A DNA stretch of 64,000 nucleotides from an uncultured Lachnospiraceae bacterium (GCA_900554415.1 USGU01000010.1:1-64000); one strand, 5' to 3'; positions 31,098-39,993 are shown, counted from the stretch's first letter. Notes: generated from the sequence alone by a model not told the origin. Made by a program: numbers and translations.

Positions 31098-32894
31098 GTG
31101 GACGAAAGACGAACAGGGTATGAATCCGGAAAGACAAAGAAGAAAAAACGAAAAAAGAAAAGAAATAATAATAAAGTATTAATTGCAGTACTTGTTCTTG
31201 TCATTATTGGAATGGTGGCTTTTGGAAGTATATTTTTGTGGAAATATGGACCGACAAAAGAAAGATATGATTTGGACACATATTTTGGAATAAAGTCAGA
31301 CAAAGACTTGGGAATTACCATTAATAACGAAGTGATGGAGCAGCAGGGACTGCAAATAGATAATCATGTCTACGTACCATATGAAATTGTCCGTGATTAT
31401 TTGAACGAACGGTTTTACTGGGATTCGAATGAGAATCTTTTGCTTTATACATTACCGGAGTCCATTGTGAGAGCGGAGGTAGGGAGCTCGACTTATACGG
31501 TTGCAAAGACAGAGCAGAGCAAAGATTATGTCATTTTGAAGACAGAAGGAAATGCGGCATATATTGCACTGGATTTTGTGAAAGAATATACGGATTTGGA
31601 TTACAATGTGTATGACACACCAAATCGCGTCATGATTGAAACAGATTTTGACGGAAGAACGGTGGCAACGGTAAAACGTGATACCGAGGTGCGTTTGCGT
31701 GGCGGAGTAAAAAGCCCGATTCTGATTGATGTCAAGAAGGGTGATAAAGTCAGGACGATTGAAGAAGTCGGAGACTGGAAGAAAGTGTGCACGCAGAGCG
31801 GTGTGGTGGGTTACGTGAAGACGAACCGTCTGAAGAAAGAAGAAAAAGAAGTTATTTCACGTGATTTCCAACAGGAAGAATTTACTAATATCAGTAAAGA
31901 TAAAACAATTAATCTTGCGTGGCATCAGGTCACAAGTCAGACAGCAAACAATGCGGTATTGCAGGTGATTGCTAATACAAAAGGTCTTACAACGATTGCA
32001 CCGACATGGTTTAGCGTTACGGATAATAGTGGTAACATTTCCTCGCTTGCAAGTTCGACCTATGTAAACTATGCACATCAGTTGGGGCTTGAGGTATGGG
32101 CACTTGTTGATAATTTCAGTGATAATATCGACCAAATGGAATTACTCAGCCATACATCAGCCAGAGAGAATCTTGTAAATCAGCTGATATCAGAGGCATT
32201 GACTTCCGGTGTAGATGGAATCAATGTAGACTTTGAGCAGATTCCGACGGATGTTGGAGAACATTATATTCAGTTTATTAGAGAACTTTCTGTGAAATGT
32301 AGAATCAATCATCTGGTATTATCGGTGGATAATTACGTTCCGAAGGGATATAACGAACATTATCACAGAAAAGAACAGGGAATTGTTGCTGATTATGTAA
32401 TTATCATGGGATATGATGAACATTTTGCCGGTTCCTATGAGGCAGGTTCGGTTGCTTCTTATAATTATGTGAAGGAAGGAATTGAAGAAACAATCAAGGA
32501 GGTTCCTGCAAATAAGGTAATCAATGCGGTTCCATTCTATACCAGACTGTGGAAAGAAGTTCCGAAGACAGAAGAAGAACTGGAAGAACAGAAGGGTACA
32601 GAAGCCGGACTTTACGACATGAAAGTTACCAGTGAGGCACTTGGGATGAGTGCTGCACTTTCCAGAGTGACAGATGCCGGGGCAGAGATTACATGGAATG
32701 ATGAAGTGAAGCAGAATTATGCAGAGTGGCAGGGTGATGATGGAGCAACTTACAAAATATGGCTTGAGGATGCCTCTTCTCTGGAAGCAAAATTACAGCT
32801 TATGAAGGAGAATAATCTTGCCGGAACTGCAGCCTGGAAGCTGGGATTTGAAACCTCCGATATCTGGGATTTGATTTTGAAATACGTGAACTAG
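31098..32894 (+). CDS. Membrane-anchored SH3 - GH18-family hydrolase
   Basis: About 598 residues. A lysine-rich cytoplasmic tail (KKKRKKKR) precedes one membrane helix (about residues 30-52); then a copper-amine-oxidase-N-like domain, an SH3 domain (about 200-250; TEVRLRGGVKSPILIDVKKG), and a GH18 barrel (about 275-598). The GH18 active-site motif DGINVDFEQ fits DGxxxDxE with the catalytic Glu. Homologues (YaaH/YkvQ-like) cleave cortex or wall glycans, some in spores. GTG 31098 was chosen because GGAGG lies 6 nt before it. Followed by cwlD with an unusual overlapping terminator. Confidence 0.88.
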   Translation: MDERRTGYESGKTKKKKRKKKRNNNKVLIAVLVLVIIGMVAFGSIFLWKYGPTKERYDLDTYFGIKSDKDLGITINNEVMEQQGLQIDNHVYVPYEIVRDYLNERFYWDSNENLLLYTLPESIVRAEVGSSTYTVAKTEQSKDYVILKTEGNAAYIALDFVKEYTDLDYNVYDTPNRVMIETDFDGRTVATVKRDTEVRLRGGVKSPILIDVKKGDKVRTIEEVGDWKKVCTQSGVVGYVKTNRLKKEEKEVISRDFQQEEFTNISKDKTINLAWHQVTSQTANNAVLQVIANTKGLTTIAPTWFSVTDNSGNISSLASSTYVNYAHQLGLEVWALVDNFSDNIDQMELLSHTSARENLVNQLISEALTSGVDGINVDFEQIPTDVGEHYIQFIRELSVKCRINHLVLSVDNYVPKGYNEHYHRKEQGIVADYVIIMGYDEHFAGSYEAGSVASYNYVKEGIEETIKEVPANKVINAVPFYTRLWKEVPKTEEELEEQKGTEAGLYDMKVTSEALGMSAALSRVTDAGAEITWNDEVKQNYAEWQGDDGATYKIWLEDASSLEAKLQLMKENNLAGTAAWKLGFETSDIWDLILKYVN

Positions 32895-32926
32895 AATAGG
32901 AACAGAATATAAGCTAGAATGGAAAG

Positions 32927-32983
32927 GAACCTTTCGTGCATATATTTACGGTATAGAATATATGTAAGGAGGGTTCTTTTTTT
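32927..32983 (+). terminator. Terminator hairpin overlapping the cwlD ribosome site and start
   Basis: A 19-position stem (32927-32945 with 32958-32976; one mismatch, three G-U pairs, 12-nt loop) is followed by seven T (32977-32983). The 3' arm contains AAGGAGGG, the cwlD ribosome site, and the T run runs into the TTG start codon at 32982. Confidence 0.75.
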
Positions 32984-33659
32984 GATTGAAAAAATAAAAT
33001 GGATTGGTGTATTACTTTTTCTGATGGGAATTATTTATGGGAGTCACCGGCTGAGTGTAGCTGTAGCAGCAAATTTGAATCTTGATAAGAAAGAGGAACA
33101 ACTGACGGTGGTTGTGGATAGTGGACATGGAGGTGAAGATCCGGGGAAAATCGGGGTAAATGGTGCATTGGAAAAGGACATTAATCTTGCAATTGGGAAG
33201 ATGCTGAAAGAAGCATTGGAAAAAGAAAACATTCAGGTTGTGCTTACAAGAGATAAGGATGAAATGCTTGCCGGTTCCAAAAGTGAAGATATGAAGGAGC
33301 GGGTGAAAATTATGAATGATGCAAAACCGGTACTTGTGGTCAGTGTTCATCAGAATAGCTATGTTACAGAGCAGGAATCTGGTGCACAGGTATTTTATTA
33401 CAGTAATTCAGAAAAAGGGAAAGTGCTGGCATTGGATTTGCAGGAAAATTTGAAAAAAATGGATACAAGCAACAGGAGAGAGGCAAAAGCAAATGATACA
33501 TATTATATTCTCAGACATACAGAAGTTCCTACTGTGATTGTAGAATGCGGATTTTTGAGTAACTGGGAAGAAGCGGAAAAGCTGACTACGGAAGTATATC
33601 AGCAAGAATTGGCACTGGCAGTTTGTGATGGGATTTTACAGTATATAAGAGAAGAATAA
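32982..33659 (+). CDS. cwlD: N-acetylmuramoyl-L-alanine amidase CwlD-like
   Basis: About 225 residues: one N-terminal membrane helix or uncleaved signal (IGVLLFLMGIIYGSHRLS), then an Amidase_3 domain with the zinc ligands in VVDSGHGGEDPG, the Glu in GALEKDINLAI, SVHQNS and the catalytic Glu in VIVECGFLSN. Size and order fit CwlD, the sporulation amidase that starts muramic-delta-lactam formation in cortex. Start: TTG 32982 is 6 nt after AGGAGGG; ATG 32919 is in frame but has no ribosome site and would encode the hairpin. The ribosome site is inside a terminator stem, so expression is probably low or conditional. Confidence 0.85.
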   Translation: MIEKIKWIGVLLFLMGIIYGSHRLSVAVAANLNLDKKEEQLTVVVDSGHGGEDPGKIGVNGALEKDINLAIGKMLKEALEKENIQVVLTRDKDEMLAGSKSEDMKERVKIMNDAKPVLVVSVHQNSYVTEQESGAQVFYYSNSEKGKVLALDLQENLKKMDTSNRREAKANDTYYILRHTEVPTVIVECGFLSNWEEAEKLTTEVYQQELALAVCDGILQYIREE

Positions 33660-33660
33660 T

Positions 33661-33689
33661 TTGCGTTGATTTATAGATAATGCTATAAT
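33661..33689 (+). promoter_or_regulatory. Promoter giving a leaderless transcript
   Basis: TTGCGT (33661-33666), 17 bp, TATAAT (33684-33689). The ATG of the next gene is at 33697, 7 nt after the -10, so transcription would begin at or next to the start codon. Confidence 0.55.
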
Positions 33690-33696
33690 AAAAGAC

Positions 33697-35211
33697 ATGG
33701 AAACAATAGTTAAAAAAATCGACAGAAACAACATAGATGAAAACATTATTCAGGAAGCAGGGCATATTCTGCAGAATGGTGGACTAGTGACAATTCCCAC
33801 AGAGACCGTTTATGGATTGGGGGCAAATGCATTAGATGAAGAAGCGGCAAAGAAAACATATGCCGCAAAGGGACGGCCGTCAGATAATCCACTGATTGTT
33901 CATATCGCCCGAATGGAAGATTTGGATAAAATCGTCACGGAAGTGCCGGAAAATGCAAGGAAAATTGCGACGAAGTTCTGGCCGGGACCGCTTACTATGA
34001 TTTTTAATAAGAGTGAGTGTGTACCGCTTGGCACAACAGGAGGACTTGAGACAGTAGCAATCCGTATGCCAGATGATGAAATTGCGAGAAGAATTATTCT
34101 GGCAGGCGGCGGCTATATTTCCGCACCGAGTGCGAATACTTCTGGAAAGCCGAGTCCGACTACAGCAGGTCATGTAGAGGATGACTTGGGTGGCAAGATT
34201 GACATGATTGTAGATGGTGGCAGCGTGGAAATTGGTGTGGAATCTACGATTCTGGATATGACAGTAGAGCCGCCGATGATTTTAAGACCGGGTGCAATTA
34301 CAAGGCAAATGCTGAGTGAAGTGATTGGCGAGGTGGCTGTAGATGAGACTTTGATTAGTGAGCAAAGTGGGAAGGCACCGAAAGCGCCAGGAATGAAATA
34401 TCGCCATTATGCACCGAATGCAGATATGATTATCGTAGAAGGAGAGCCGGAAGAGGCGGTGAAAGCTATCCGTCAGCTGGCATACGAGCAGACGCGTCAG
34501 GGTAAGAAAGTTGGCATTATTGCAACGAATGAATCCATGCCGTATTATACGACAGGAATTGTAAAGAGCATTGGATCCAGAGAAAATGAAAAGACTGTTG
34601 CAAGAAATCTCTATAAGATTCTCCGTGAATTTAATGAGGAAGATGTATCCTGTATTTACAGTGAAGCATTTTCAGAAGAAGGAATCGGAACTGCAATTAT
34701 GAATCGTCTTGGAAAGGCAGCAGGACATCACGTGATTCAGGCGGAAGAGATTACCAGATTACAGAAATATCGCAATATTATTTTTCTAAGCGACAGTGGA
34801 AACTGCAGAGCACCTGTGGCGGCAGAACTTTTAAAGAAAGAAAATCTCTGTCAGGAATATGAAATCAGTGCCAAAGGTCTGGTAGTATTATTTGCAGAGC
34901 CAATGAATCCGAGAGCAGAAGAATTTCTGCAGAACGAAGGAATTCGAACAGAAGGATTTGAAACTGTAGCTTTGAAGGAAGAAATGCTGACAGAAGATAC
35001 TTTATTATTTCCTTTGATGGAAAGTACCAAACAAAAAGTGCAGAGTGAATATCCGGCATTTGAAAATGTATATACATTGAATGAGTTCATCGGGGAAGAA
35101 AAAGAAGTGCCATCCGTGTATGGACAACCTCAGGAACAATATGAAGAGATGTTTGGTTTGCTGCAGAAATATGTTAAAAAACTGGCAGAAAGATTAAATC
35201 AGGTAAATTAA
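33697..35211 (+). CDS. Sua5/TsaC threonylcarbamoyl-AMP synthase fused to a degenerate LMW-phosphatase domain
   Basis: 504 residues. The YrdC/TsaC domain (about 15-200; TIPTETVYGLGANALD, KGRPSDNPL, SAPSANTSGKPSPT) makes threonylcarbamoyl-AMP for tRNA t6A; APGMKYRHYAPNAD marks the Sua5 C-terminal domain (about 228-345). Residues about 358-500 align with low-molecular-weight protein phosphatases such as YwlE, but the P-loop VCTGNTCRS appears as LSDSGNCRA: the nucleophile Cys is Ser365, and the general-acid DPFG motif reads PSVYG. The phosphatase site therefore looks dead. In Bacillus ywlC (Sua5) and ywlE are close neighbours, which makes the fusion understandable. There is no ribosome site; the promoter predicts a leaderless mRNA. 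Confidence 0.9.
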   Translation: METIVKKIDRNNIDENIIQEAGHILQNGGLVTIPTETVYGLGANALDEEAAKKTYAAKGRPSDNPLIVHIARMEDLDKIVTEVPENARKIATKFWPGPLTMIFNKSECVPLGTTGGLETVAIRMPDDEIARRIILAGGGYISAPSANTSGKPSPTTAGHVEDDLGGKIDMIVDGGSVEIGVESTILDMTVEPPMILRPGAITRQMLSEVIGEVAVDETLISEQSGKAPKAPGMKYRHYAPNADMIIVEGEPEEAVKAIRQLAYEQTRQGKKVGIIATNESMPYYTTGIVKSIGSRENEKTVARNLYKILREFNEEDVSCIYSEAFSEEGIGTAIMNRLGKAAGHHVIQAEEITRLQKYRNIIFLSDSGNCRAPVAAELLKKENLCQEYEISAKGLVVLFAEPMNPRAEEFLQNEGIRTEGFETVALKEEMLTEDTLLFPLMESTKQKVQSEYPAFENVYTLNEFIGEEKEVPSVYGQPQEQYEEMFGLLQKYVKKLAERLNQVN

Positions 35212-35242
35212 CGTTATATCAAATGAATAAATGTAACTGGAG

Positions 35243-35277
35243 AAAAATAGATGTCAAAAATGGCATCTATTTTTTGT
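35243..35277 (+). terminator. Rho-independent terminator of the sua5 gene
   Basis: AAAAATAGATG (35243-35253) pairs with CATCTATTTTT (35264-35274), extended by T-G and C-G, loop AAAAAT. Confidence 0.9.
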
Positions 35278-35372
35278 GTTTTGGTATTGAAATCTTCGAA
35301 TATCAGGTGTAATATAATCATATACTTAACGTAGTAATAAAAACTACATAGAATAGTTCGGAGGTGTGAGAT

Positions 35373-36029
35373 ATGAATAAACAAAATAGACATATTAAAG
35401 ATCCTGGAAGTGCAATTACTCATTTTATTGGAATGTTAATGGCGATTTTTGCAGCAATTCCACTTTTGATTCAGGCGGCGAAGGAGAGAGATTCTGTTTA
35501 CCTGGTTTCCCTTACGGTGTATGCGGTCAGCATGGTACTTCTGTATGCGGCAAGCACCACATATCATACATTTGATATTTCAAAAAAAGTCAATACGATT
35601 CTTAAGAAGGTTGACCACATGATGATATTTGTATTGATTGCCGGAAGTTATACACCGATTTGTCTTTTGGTGTTAGACAGAAATATTGGGATTCCGCTTC
35701 TGATACTGGTATGGGGAATTGCAATTGTTGGTATATTTATAAAAGCTTTCTGGGTATACTGCCCGAAATGGGTATCATCCGTACTTTATATTGGAATGGG
35801 ATGGACTTGTGTACTGGCTTTTGGTCAGATGTTAAATGGTTTATCCACGGCAGAATTTGGATGGCTTTTAGCAGGCGGAATTATTTATACAATAGGTGGA
35901 ATCATTTATGCATTAAAGCTTCCGATATTCAATATGAAACATAAGAATTTCGGAAGCCATGAAATCTTTCACTTATTTGTGATGGGCGGCAGTGCCTGCC
36001 ACTTTGTAGTGATGTATTTACTTGTATAG
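35373..36029 (+). CDS. Hemolysin III / PAQR-family membrane protein
   Basis: A 218-residue protein with seven hydrophobic helices. Family marks are GSAITHFIGMLMA at the start, STTYHTF (helix 2-3; the conserved Ser/His), the DHMMIFVLIAGSYTPI segment and the C-terminal SHEIFHLFVMGGSACHF, whose histidines with those above form the PAQR/ceramidase-like metal site. Family knowledge: homologues were named hemolysin III, but a hydrolase function on lipids is more likely. Start ATG 35373 follows GGAGGTG; a TTGAAA/TAATAT promoter is near 35287-35315. Its stop lies 4 nt from the stop of converging pilT. Confidence 0.92.
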   Translation: MNKQNRHIKDPGSAITHFIGMLMAIFAAIPLLIQAAKERDSVYLVSLTVYAVSMVLLYAASTTYHTFDISKKVNTILKKVDHMMIFVLIAGSYTPICLLVLDRNIGIPLLILVWGIAIVGIFIKAFWVYCPKWVSSVLYIGMGWTCVLAFGQMLNGLSTAEFGWLLAGGIIYTIGGIIYALKLPIFNMKHKNFGSHEIFHLFVMGGSACHFVVMYLLV

Positions 36030-36033
36030 AATT

Positions 36034-37101
36034 TTAAAGTTTTCTTCCAAGCATTTCCGGATTAGTTGCATATTTGAGTGCAGTCTCACCAGTGATTTTG
36101 CCCTGCTTATAGAGGGCGAGGAGACTGTTATCCATAGAAATCATATCCGGTTTGGCGGAAGAGTATATTTGGGCATCAATCTGAGGCACCTTATTATCAC
36201 GAATCATATTGCGGATTGCAGGTGTCACGGTCATGATTTCCCATGCAGGGACTACGGTTCCATCTATGGCAGGAACAAGCTGCTGTGAAATGACAGCAGT
36301 AAGTACCATAGAAAGCTGCACAGCAATCTGGCGTTGCTGGTTGGCAGGAAATACATCTATAATACGGTCGACTGTGTTGGCGGCTCCGATAGTATGCAGG
36401 GTAGATAAAAGCAAATGACCTGTTTCGGCAGCCATCATTGCTACGTTAATGGTTTCGTAATCGCGCATTTCGCCTAAGAGAATGACATCTGGGCTCTGGC
36501 GCAGTGCGGCACGTAATGCAGAGACATAGTTTTCCGTATCAATCTGAATTTCCCGCTGGCTGACAATGCTTTTTTTATGCTGATGCAAATATTCCAAAGG
36601 ATCTTCCAACGTAATGATATGTTTTTGCTGGGTGTTATTAATCTGGTTAATCATACAGGCAAGAGTGGTGGATTTACCACTTCCAGCCGGACCGGTTACC
36701 AGAATCATACCTTTGGAAGTATTTGTGAGCTGCATGACATGTTCGGGGATACCAAGTGCAGTATAATCTGGTAAATCAAAAGTGATGATACGGATGACTG
36801 CTGATAAGGAGCCACGCTGCTTATAGGCGCTGACACGGAAACGGGACAGCCCTTGGATTGCGAAGGAAAAATCATCATCTCCCAAAGCGTGCAGCCGCTC
36901 CATGCTGCGGCGTCCTGCTAACTCATAAATATCATTCAGAAGTGCTTCGGTATGTTGCGGAAACAGTTTTTCTTCTGTAACGTGTCCGATTATTCCATTT
37001 GTGCGGAAAGACACCGGAAGCCCGGCTACGATAAATACATCCGAAGCATTGTCTTTAATTGCCTGTTCTAAGATCATTTTTAAATTCATTTCAAGACTCA
37101 T
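36034..37101 (-). CDS. pilT: PilT-type type IV pilus ATPase
   Basis: A 355-residue secretion ATPase: N-terminal PAS-like domain (NASDVFIVAGLPVSFRTNGII), Walker A GPAGSGKST (about 131-139), Asp box, Walker B LLGEMRDYETI and the His box (STLHTIGAANTVDRIIDVF) are all intact. The length and the AIRNMIRDNK motif near the C-terminus are those of PilT, the pilus retraction motor. No PilB-type assembly ATPase is in the window, so either one lies elsewhere or this enzyme powers the whole system. Last gene of the minus-strand pilus operon. Start follows AGGGAG. Confidence 0.93.
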   Translation of the reverse strand: MSLEMNLKMILEQAIKDNASDVFIVAGLPVSFRTNGIIGHVTEEKLFPQHTEALLNDIYELAGRRSMERLHALGDDDFSFAIQGLSRFRVSAYKQRGSLSAVIRIITFDLPDYTALGIPEHVMQLTNTSKGMILVTGPAGSGKSTTLACMINQINNTQQKHIITLEDPLEYLHQHKKSIVSQREIQIDTENYVSALRAALRQSPDVILLGEMRDYETINVAMMAAETGHLLLSTLHTIGAANTVDRIIDVFPANQQRQIAVQLSMVLTAVISQQLVPAIDGTVVPAWEIMTVTPAIRNMIRDNKVPQIDAQIYSSAKPDMISMDNSLLALYKQGKITGETALKYATNPEMLGRKL

Positions 37102-37143
37102 AAATCTCCCTTTCTTTATATTGAAATGTTTTTGGATATTCAG

Positions 37144-37572
37144 CTACTTTTCGCATACTTTCCATTCCAGTATTTTATAATAATGCTCTGATTCAGCGGG
37201 GTCTGTGACCTGAATTTTTACTGACAAGAGCTGATTGTTTTCCATAGGAACTTTGTAGGTGAGGATGGGGAAATCCGCATCTGTACTTACAGAAACAGTG
37301 GTATCATTTATCGTAAATGCAGTTTGTGAGATTATAGCACTGCGGTTCTCTTCCAATGCAGAATCGATTTGTGCAAGAATTTCTTCAGCTTTGGAAGAAG
37401 CAGTATAATAATCAGTCCGATGACTGGCAAGTTTTTCACTTAAGGTATAATCGCTTTTGGCGGTAGAAAGACCCAGGAGCGCAAATGTAGTCAGACAAAC
37501 TATCAGAAATATAATCAACAGTGAGGATAAGCCGATATTGGGAAATCCATCTGTGCATTTTTCTTTCTTCAT
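37144..37572 (-). CDS. Membrane-anchored pilin-like protein (142 aa)
   Basis: 142 residues: a short basic start, one N-terminal hydrophobic helix (LSSLLIIFLIVCLTTFALLGLS, about 16-37), a helical stretch with acidic residues, and a beta-rich C-terminal part with two possible strands (TTVSVSTDADFPILTYKV). The layout is that of a pseudopilin or PilX-like accessory protein, but no canonical prepilin cleavage site is visible. It sits between pilT and the other pilin-like genes. Start ATG 37572 has AAGGAGG upstream. Assignment rests on context and topology. Confidence 0.7.
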   Translation of the reverse strand: MKKEKCTDGFPNIGLSSLLIIFLIVCLTTFALLGLSTAKSDYTLSEKLASHRTDYYTASSKAEEILAQIDSALEENRSAIISQTAFTINDTTVSVSTDADFPILTYKVPMENNQLLSVKIQVTDPAESEHYYKILEWKVCEK

Positions 37573-37600
37573 GAGAAATCCTCCTTCTATTCATGAAAAA

Positions 37601-38077
37601 CTATTCATGAAAAACAGTTTTTGCAATATGGTGACTGGTTTCTAATTCGTAAATGACTGATGCATCCGACTTGTGGATTACTTGCATCTTGGCAGTCAGC
37701 ATATGATTTTCTTCCTGAAGAGTCAGCTTCAGTTCGCAGACTTCAGAACCTTCTTCACAAAGCTTAAAATCTTTGTCAAAATAGAAAATGCAAGCTATGC
37801 TGTCGGTCGTGTCAGCAGGAGATGAAATGTCAGCCAAAGAATATTCCTGTCTGAGCAAATCCACAGCCTGAGGCAGGCTGTCCGATGTCTTACAGATTTC
37901 GGCAATGGTAGAACATTCATTTACTGCGTGAGACAGCTCTTGGGAACGCTGACTCAGTAAGTGGGATTTTACGAAAAACTGCACACAGACAGCGCTGGCA
38001 ATGGAGAAAAATAAAATAGCCAGTATCAATTCCATTAAAAATAAACTGGAAGATTGAGGTCTGTTTTTACGAACCAT
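37601..38077 (-). CDS. Type IV pilin-like protein (158 aa)
   Basis: 158 residues. The N-terminus, RKNRPQSSSLFLMELILAIL, resembles a class of type IV prepilins: basic leader, then a hydrophobic helix with Glu at position 5 after a possible cleavage point (compare FTLIEL of classical pilins, here FLMELI), though the residue before cleavage is Ser rather than Gly. The C-terminal domain is soluble with several cysteines (CSTIAEIC, KLCEEGSEVCEL) that may form disulfides. Probably a minor pilin of this operon. Ribosome site AAAGGATA precedes the start. Confidence 0.7.
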   Translation of the reverse strand: MVRKNRPQSSSLFLMELILAILFFSIASAVCVQFFVKSHLLSQRSQELSHAVNECSTIAEICKTSDSLPQAVDLLRQEYSLADISSPADTTDSIACIFYFDKDFKLCEEGSEVCELKLTLQEENHMLTAKMQVIHKSDASVIYELETSHHIAKTVFHE

Positions 38078-38104
38078 AAGATATAATATCCTTTCTTTAA
38101 CGTG

Positions 38105-38593
38105 CTAATTTGTTTCATTTTCTAATCCGACTACAATAGAAGCAGAATGCCCGTTTTGGTCAATACAATCAAAATGAAACAGATTTTCATTTACCTGGGT
38201 CATGGAAAATGACTCAATATCAAGAATCTTTTTGCCATTAGAAGCATCTGCATTTGCCCCATCTTTGATAAAAAGCTCTTTTAAGGCATTGTCGTGAGCA
38301 TATATATAAGTGGTGTAAGAATCACCATTATAATCCTGTTTTAAAATCAAAGCATCACATCCATCAAAAGTTCCAAGGGATACGGAGCCGTCCATGTCGT
38401 TCTGGTGCATTTTCTCTGAAATATAGGAAAGCGCTGTTCGCGCTGTGTCATTCCGGGATGAATTTTCCACGGATGATTGATAAATACGGGCTGCAAGAAG
38501 TACAACCATCAAAGCAGACAGTGTGAAAATAAAGAAGAGGGCAATTGGAAAGAGCAAGTCTATCATATGCCGTTTTCGGTTTTGTAGTTGCAT
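38105..38593 (-). CDS. Pilin-operon membrane protein (162 aa)
   Basis: 162 residues with a basic start (RKRH), one hydrophobic helix (LLFPIALFFIFTLSALMVVLLAARIY, about 13-38), then a soluble beta-rich domain. The ARTALSYISEKMHQND segment after the helix followed by DALILKQDYNG and later LFHFDCID resembles the minor pilins/pseudopilins of the GspJ or PilW kind, which follow the same plan. The frame starts ATG 38593, 1 nt after the stop of the previous gene, so translation is coupled. No named family claimed. Confidence 0.65.
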   Translation of the reverse strand: MQLQNRKRHMIDLLFPIALFFIFTLSALMVVLLAARIYQSSVENSSRNDTARTALSYISEKMHQNDMDGSVSLGTFDGCDALILKQDYNGDSYTTYIYAHDNALKELFIKDGANADASNGKKILDIESFSMTQVNENLFHFDCIDQNGHSASIVVGLENETN

Positions 38594-38594
38594 A

Positions 38595-38924
38595 CTAATT
38601 CCTCTTTTCTATAATTGTGACATCCGGCATCAGGTTTGCACCGGTAGTACGATAGTCAACATAAAATAAATCTTCGTTGTAAGTCAGTCCATAATTGTCT
38701 TTCAAATATTCCAGACTTTCTGGATAGACACCTTCCACGCTGTAACAATAACTGATACTCTGGGTAATCGCATTTTCCAGAGCTTTTTTCTGACGGGCGG
38801 TAGTACTCTCTGATAAAGAAGAAATACCCGAGAGGAATAAAATCATCACAAGCAGGAACATGCATATTGGAATCAGGAGTCGGCCAGAGAAGCGGGAATG
38901 CTTTTGATACTCGAAACGATGCAT
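38595..38924 (-). CDS. Pilin-operon membrane protein (109 aa)
   Basis: 109 residues: basic leader, one membrane helix (LLIPICMFLLVMILFLSGISSL), then a short domain with the pattern ALENAITQSISYCYSVEGVYPESLEYLKDNYGL, which recalls the conserved G-x-YP-x-x-L element of major pseudopilins (GspG-like). It lies 14 nt after the PilC-type gene and 1 nt before the next, well inside the operon. Start ATG 38924 with GGAGGG upstream. Probably a minor pilin or assembly partner. Confidence 0.65.
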   Translation of the reverse strand: MHRFEYQKHSRFSGRLLIPICMFLLVMILFLSGISSLSESTTARQKKALENAITQSISYCYSVEGVYPESLEYLKDNYGLTYNEDLFYVDYRTTGANLMPDVTIIEKRN

Positions 38925-38937
38925 AGCCAGCCCTCCT

Positions 38938-39993
38938 TTATATACCAGACATGATGCCCATGAGTGGAAGCATAACGGATAACAGAATGATGCCCACGAT
39001 TAAAGATAAGGCCACAACCAGGGTTGGCTCTAATATGGCAAGGGCATTATTCATGCGGGTGTCGATTTCATCCTGATAAAGAGAAGAAATCTGACTCATA
39101 ACCTGATCCATCGCACCTGTTTTGGAACCGATGGATGCCATTCGTGCATACACACCAGTGAAAATGCCGGAAGAGAACAGGGCAGAAGCAAGTTCTTCAC
39201 CAGAGGAAAGTTTCTCGGTGCAGGTATCAAGCTTTTGCAGAAAAAACGGATCGTCAATTAAAGCACACACCAGTTCCATACTGCGGTCAGGATTCAGTCC
39301 GCTGCTGAGGGTCAGTGCCATACCGCTTGCAAAACGGCAGGCGGCAATTTCTTCGTAAATTTTCCGGATTGGACGGATATGATAGCCGAGTTTTCGGGAA
39401 AGCGCTCTGCCAGAAGCAGTACGGACCGCATAAAATCCAAATACAACAATTGCTAACAGTAAAACAGATAAGAATACCGCATATTGGCTGATAAGATTTC
39501 CCATATTCATAAGAGCGCGGGAAACACCAGTCATCTCGGTTCCTAACTGTACAAATACCTGTTGGAAGACCGGCATAACTTTAACGAGAAGTACGATGAT
39601 AACAAACACCATCATTCCAATCATAACCATAGGATAGGTGACTGCACTTTTGATGGTGCGGGAAATATCAGCTTCCCGTTCATAGTGTGACTGCAAGGCT
39701 GCCATAACATCATCCAATGTACCGGTTTCTTCTCCAATAGCAGTCATATGTATCATATAAGATGGAAAAAGGTGAACGGATTCAAATGCATGAGGCAGAC
39801 TTCCACTTTCGGTCATGTCATCAAGCAGGGCATGAAGAACTGCTTTTTCTTCTTCTGAAGAAGCATCCTCCAGCATAATGTCTAAACCTTCTGTGGCAGA
39901 AATTCCAGATTTTAAAATCAAAGCCATCTGTCCGCAGAAAGAAGAAAGTTCCATATTGGAAAAAGGTTTGTTGGAAAAATTTTTTTCACTCAT
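38938..39993 (-). CDS. pilC: PilC/GspF-type inner-membrane platform protein
   Basis: A 351-residue type II secretion/type IV pilus platform protein. Two T2SF domains are visible (about 18-135 and 215-340), each a four-helix bundle ending in membrane helices: first FCGQMALILKSGISATEGL...VTYPMVMIGMMVFVIIVLLV, second SGMALTLSSGLNPDRSMELV...ILEPTLVVALSLIVGIILLSVMLPLMGIM. It anchors the ATPase to the membrane and extrudes pilins. Length is slightly shorter than the typical 400, with a reduced N-terminus. First of the structural pilus genes. Start follows GGAGGAC. Confidence 0.92.
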   Translation of the reverse strand: MSEKNFSNKPFSNMELSSFCGQMALILKSGISATEGLDIMLEDASSEEEKAVLHALLDDMTESGSLPHAFESVHLFPSYMIHMTAIGEETGTLDDVMAALQSHYEREADISRTIKSAVTYPMVMIGMMVFVIIVLLVKVMPVFQQVFVQLGTEMTGVSRALMNMGNLISQYAVFLSVLLLAIVVFGFYAVRTASGRALSRKLGYHIRPIRKIYEEIAACRFASGMALTLSSGLNPDRSMELVCALIDDPFFLQKLDTCTEKLSSGEELASALFSSGIFTGVYARMASIGSKTGAMDQVMSQISSLYQDEIDTRMNNALAILEPTLVVALSLIVGIILLSVMLPLMGIMSGI

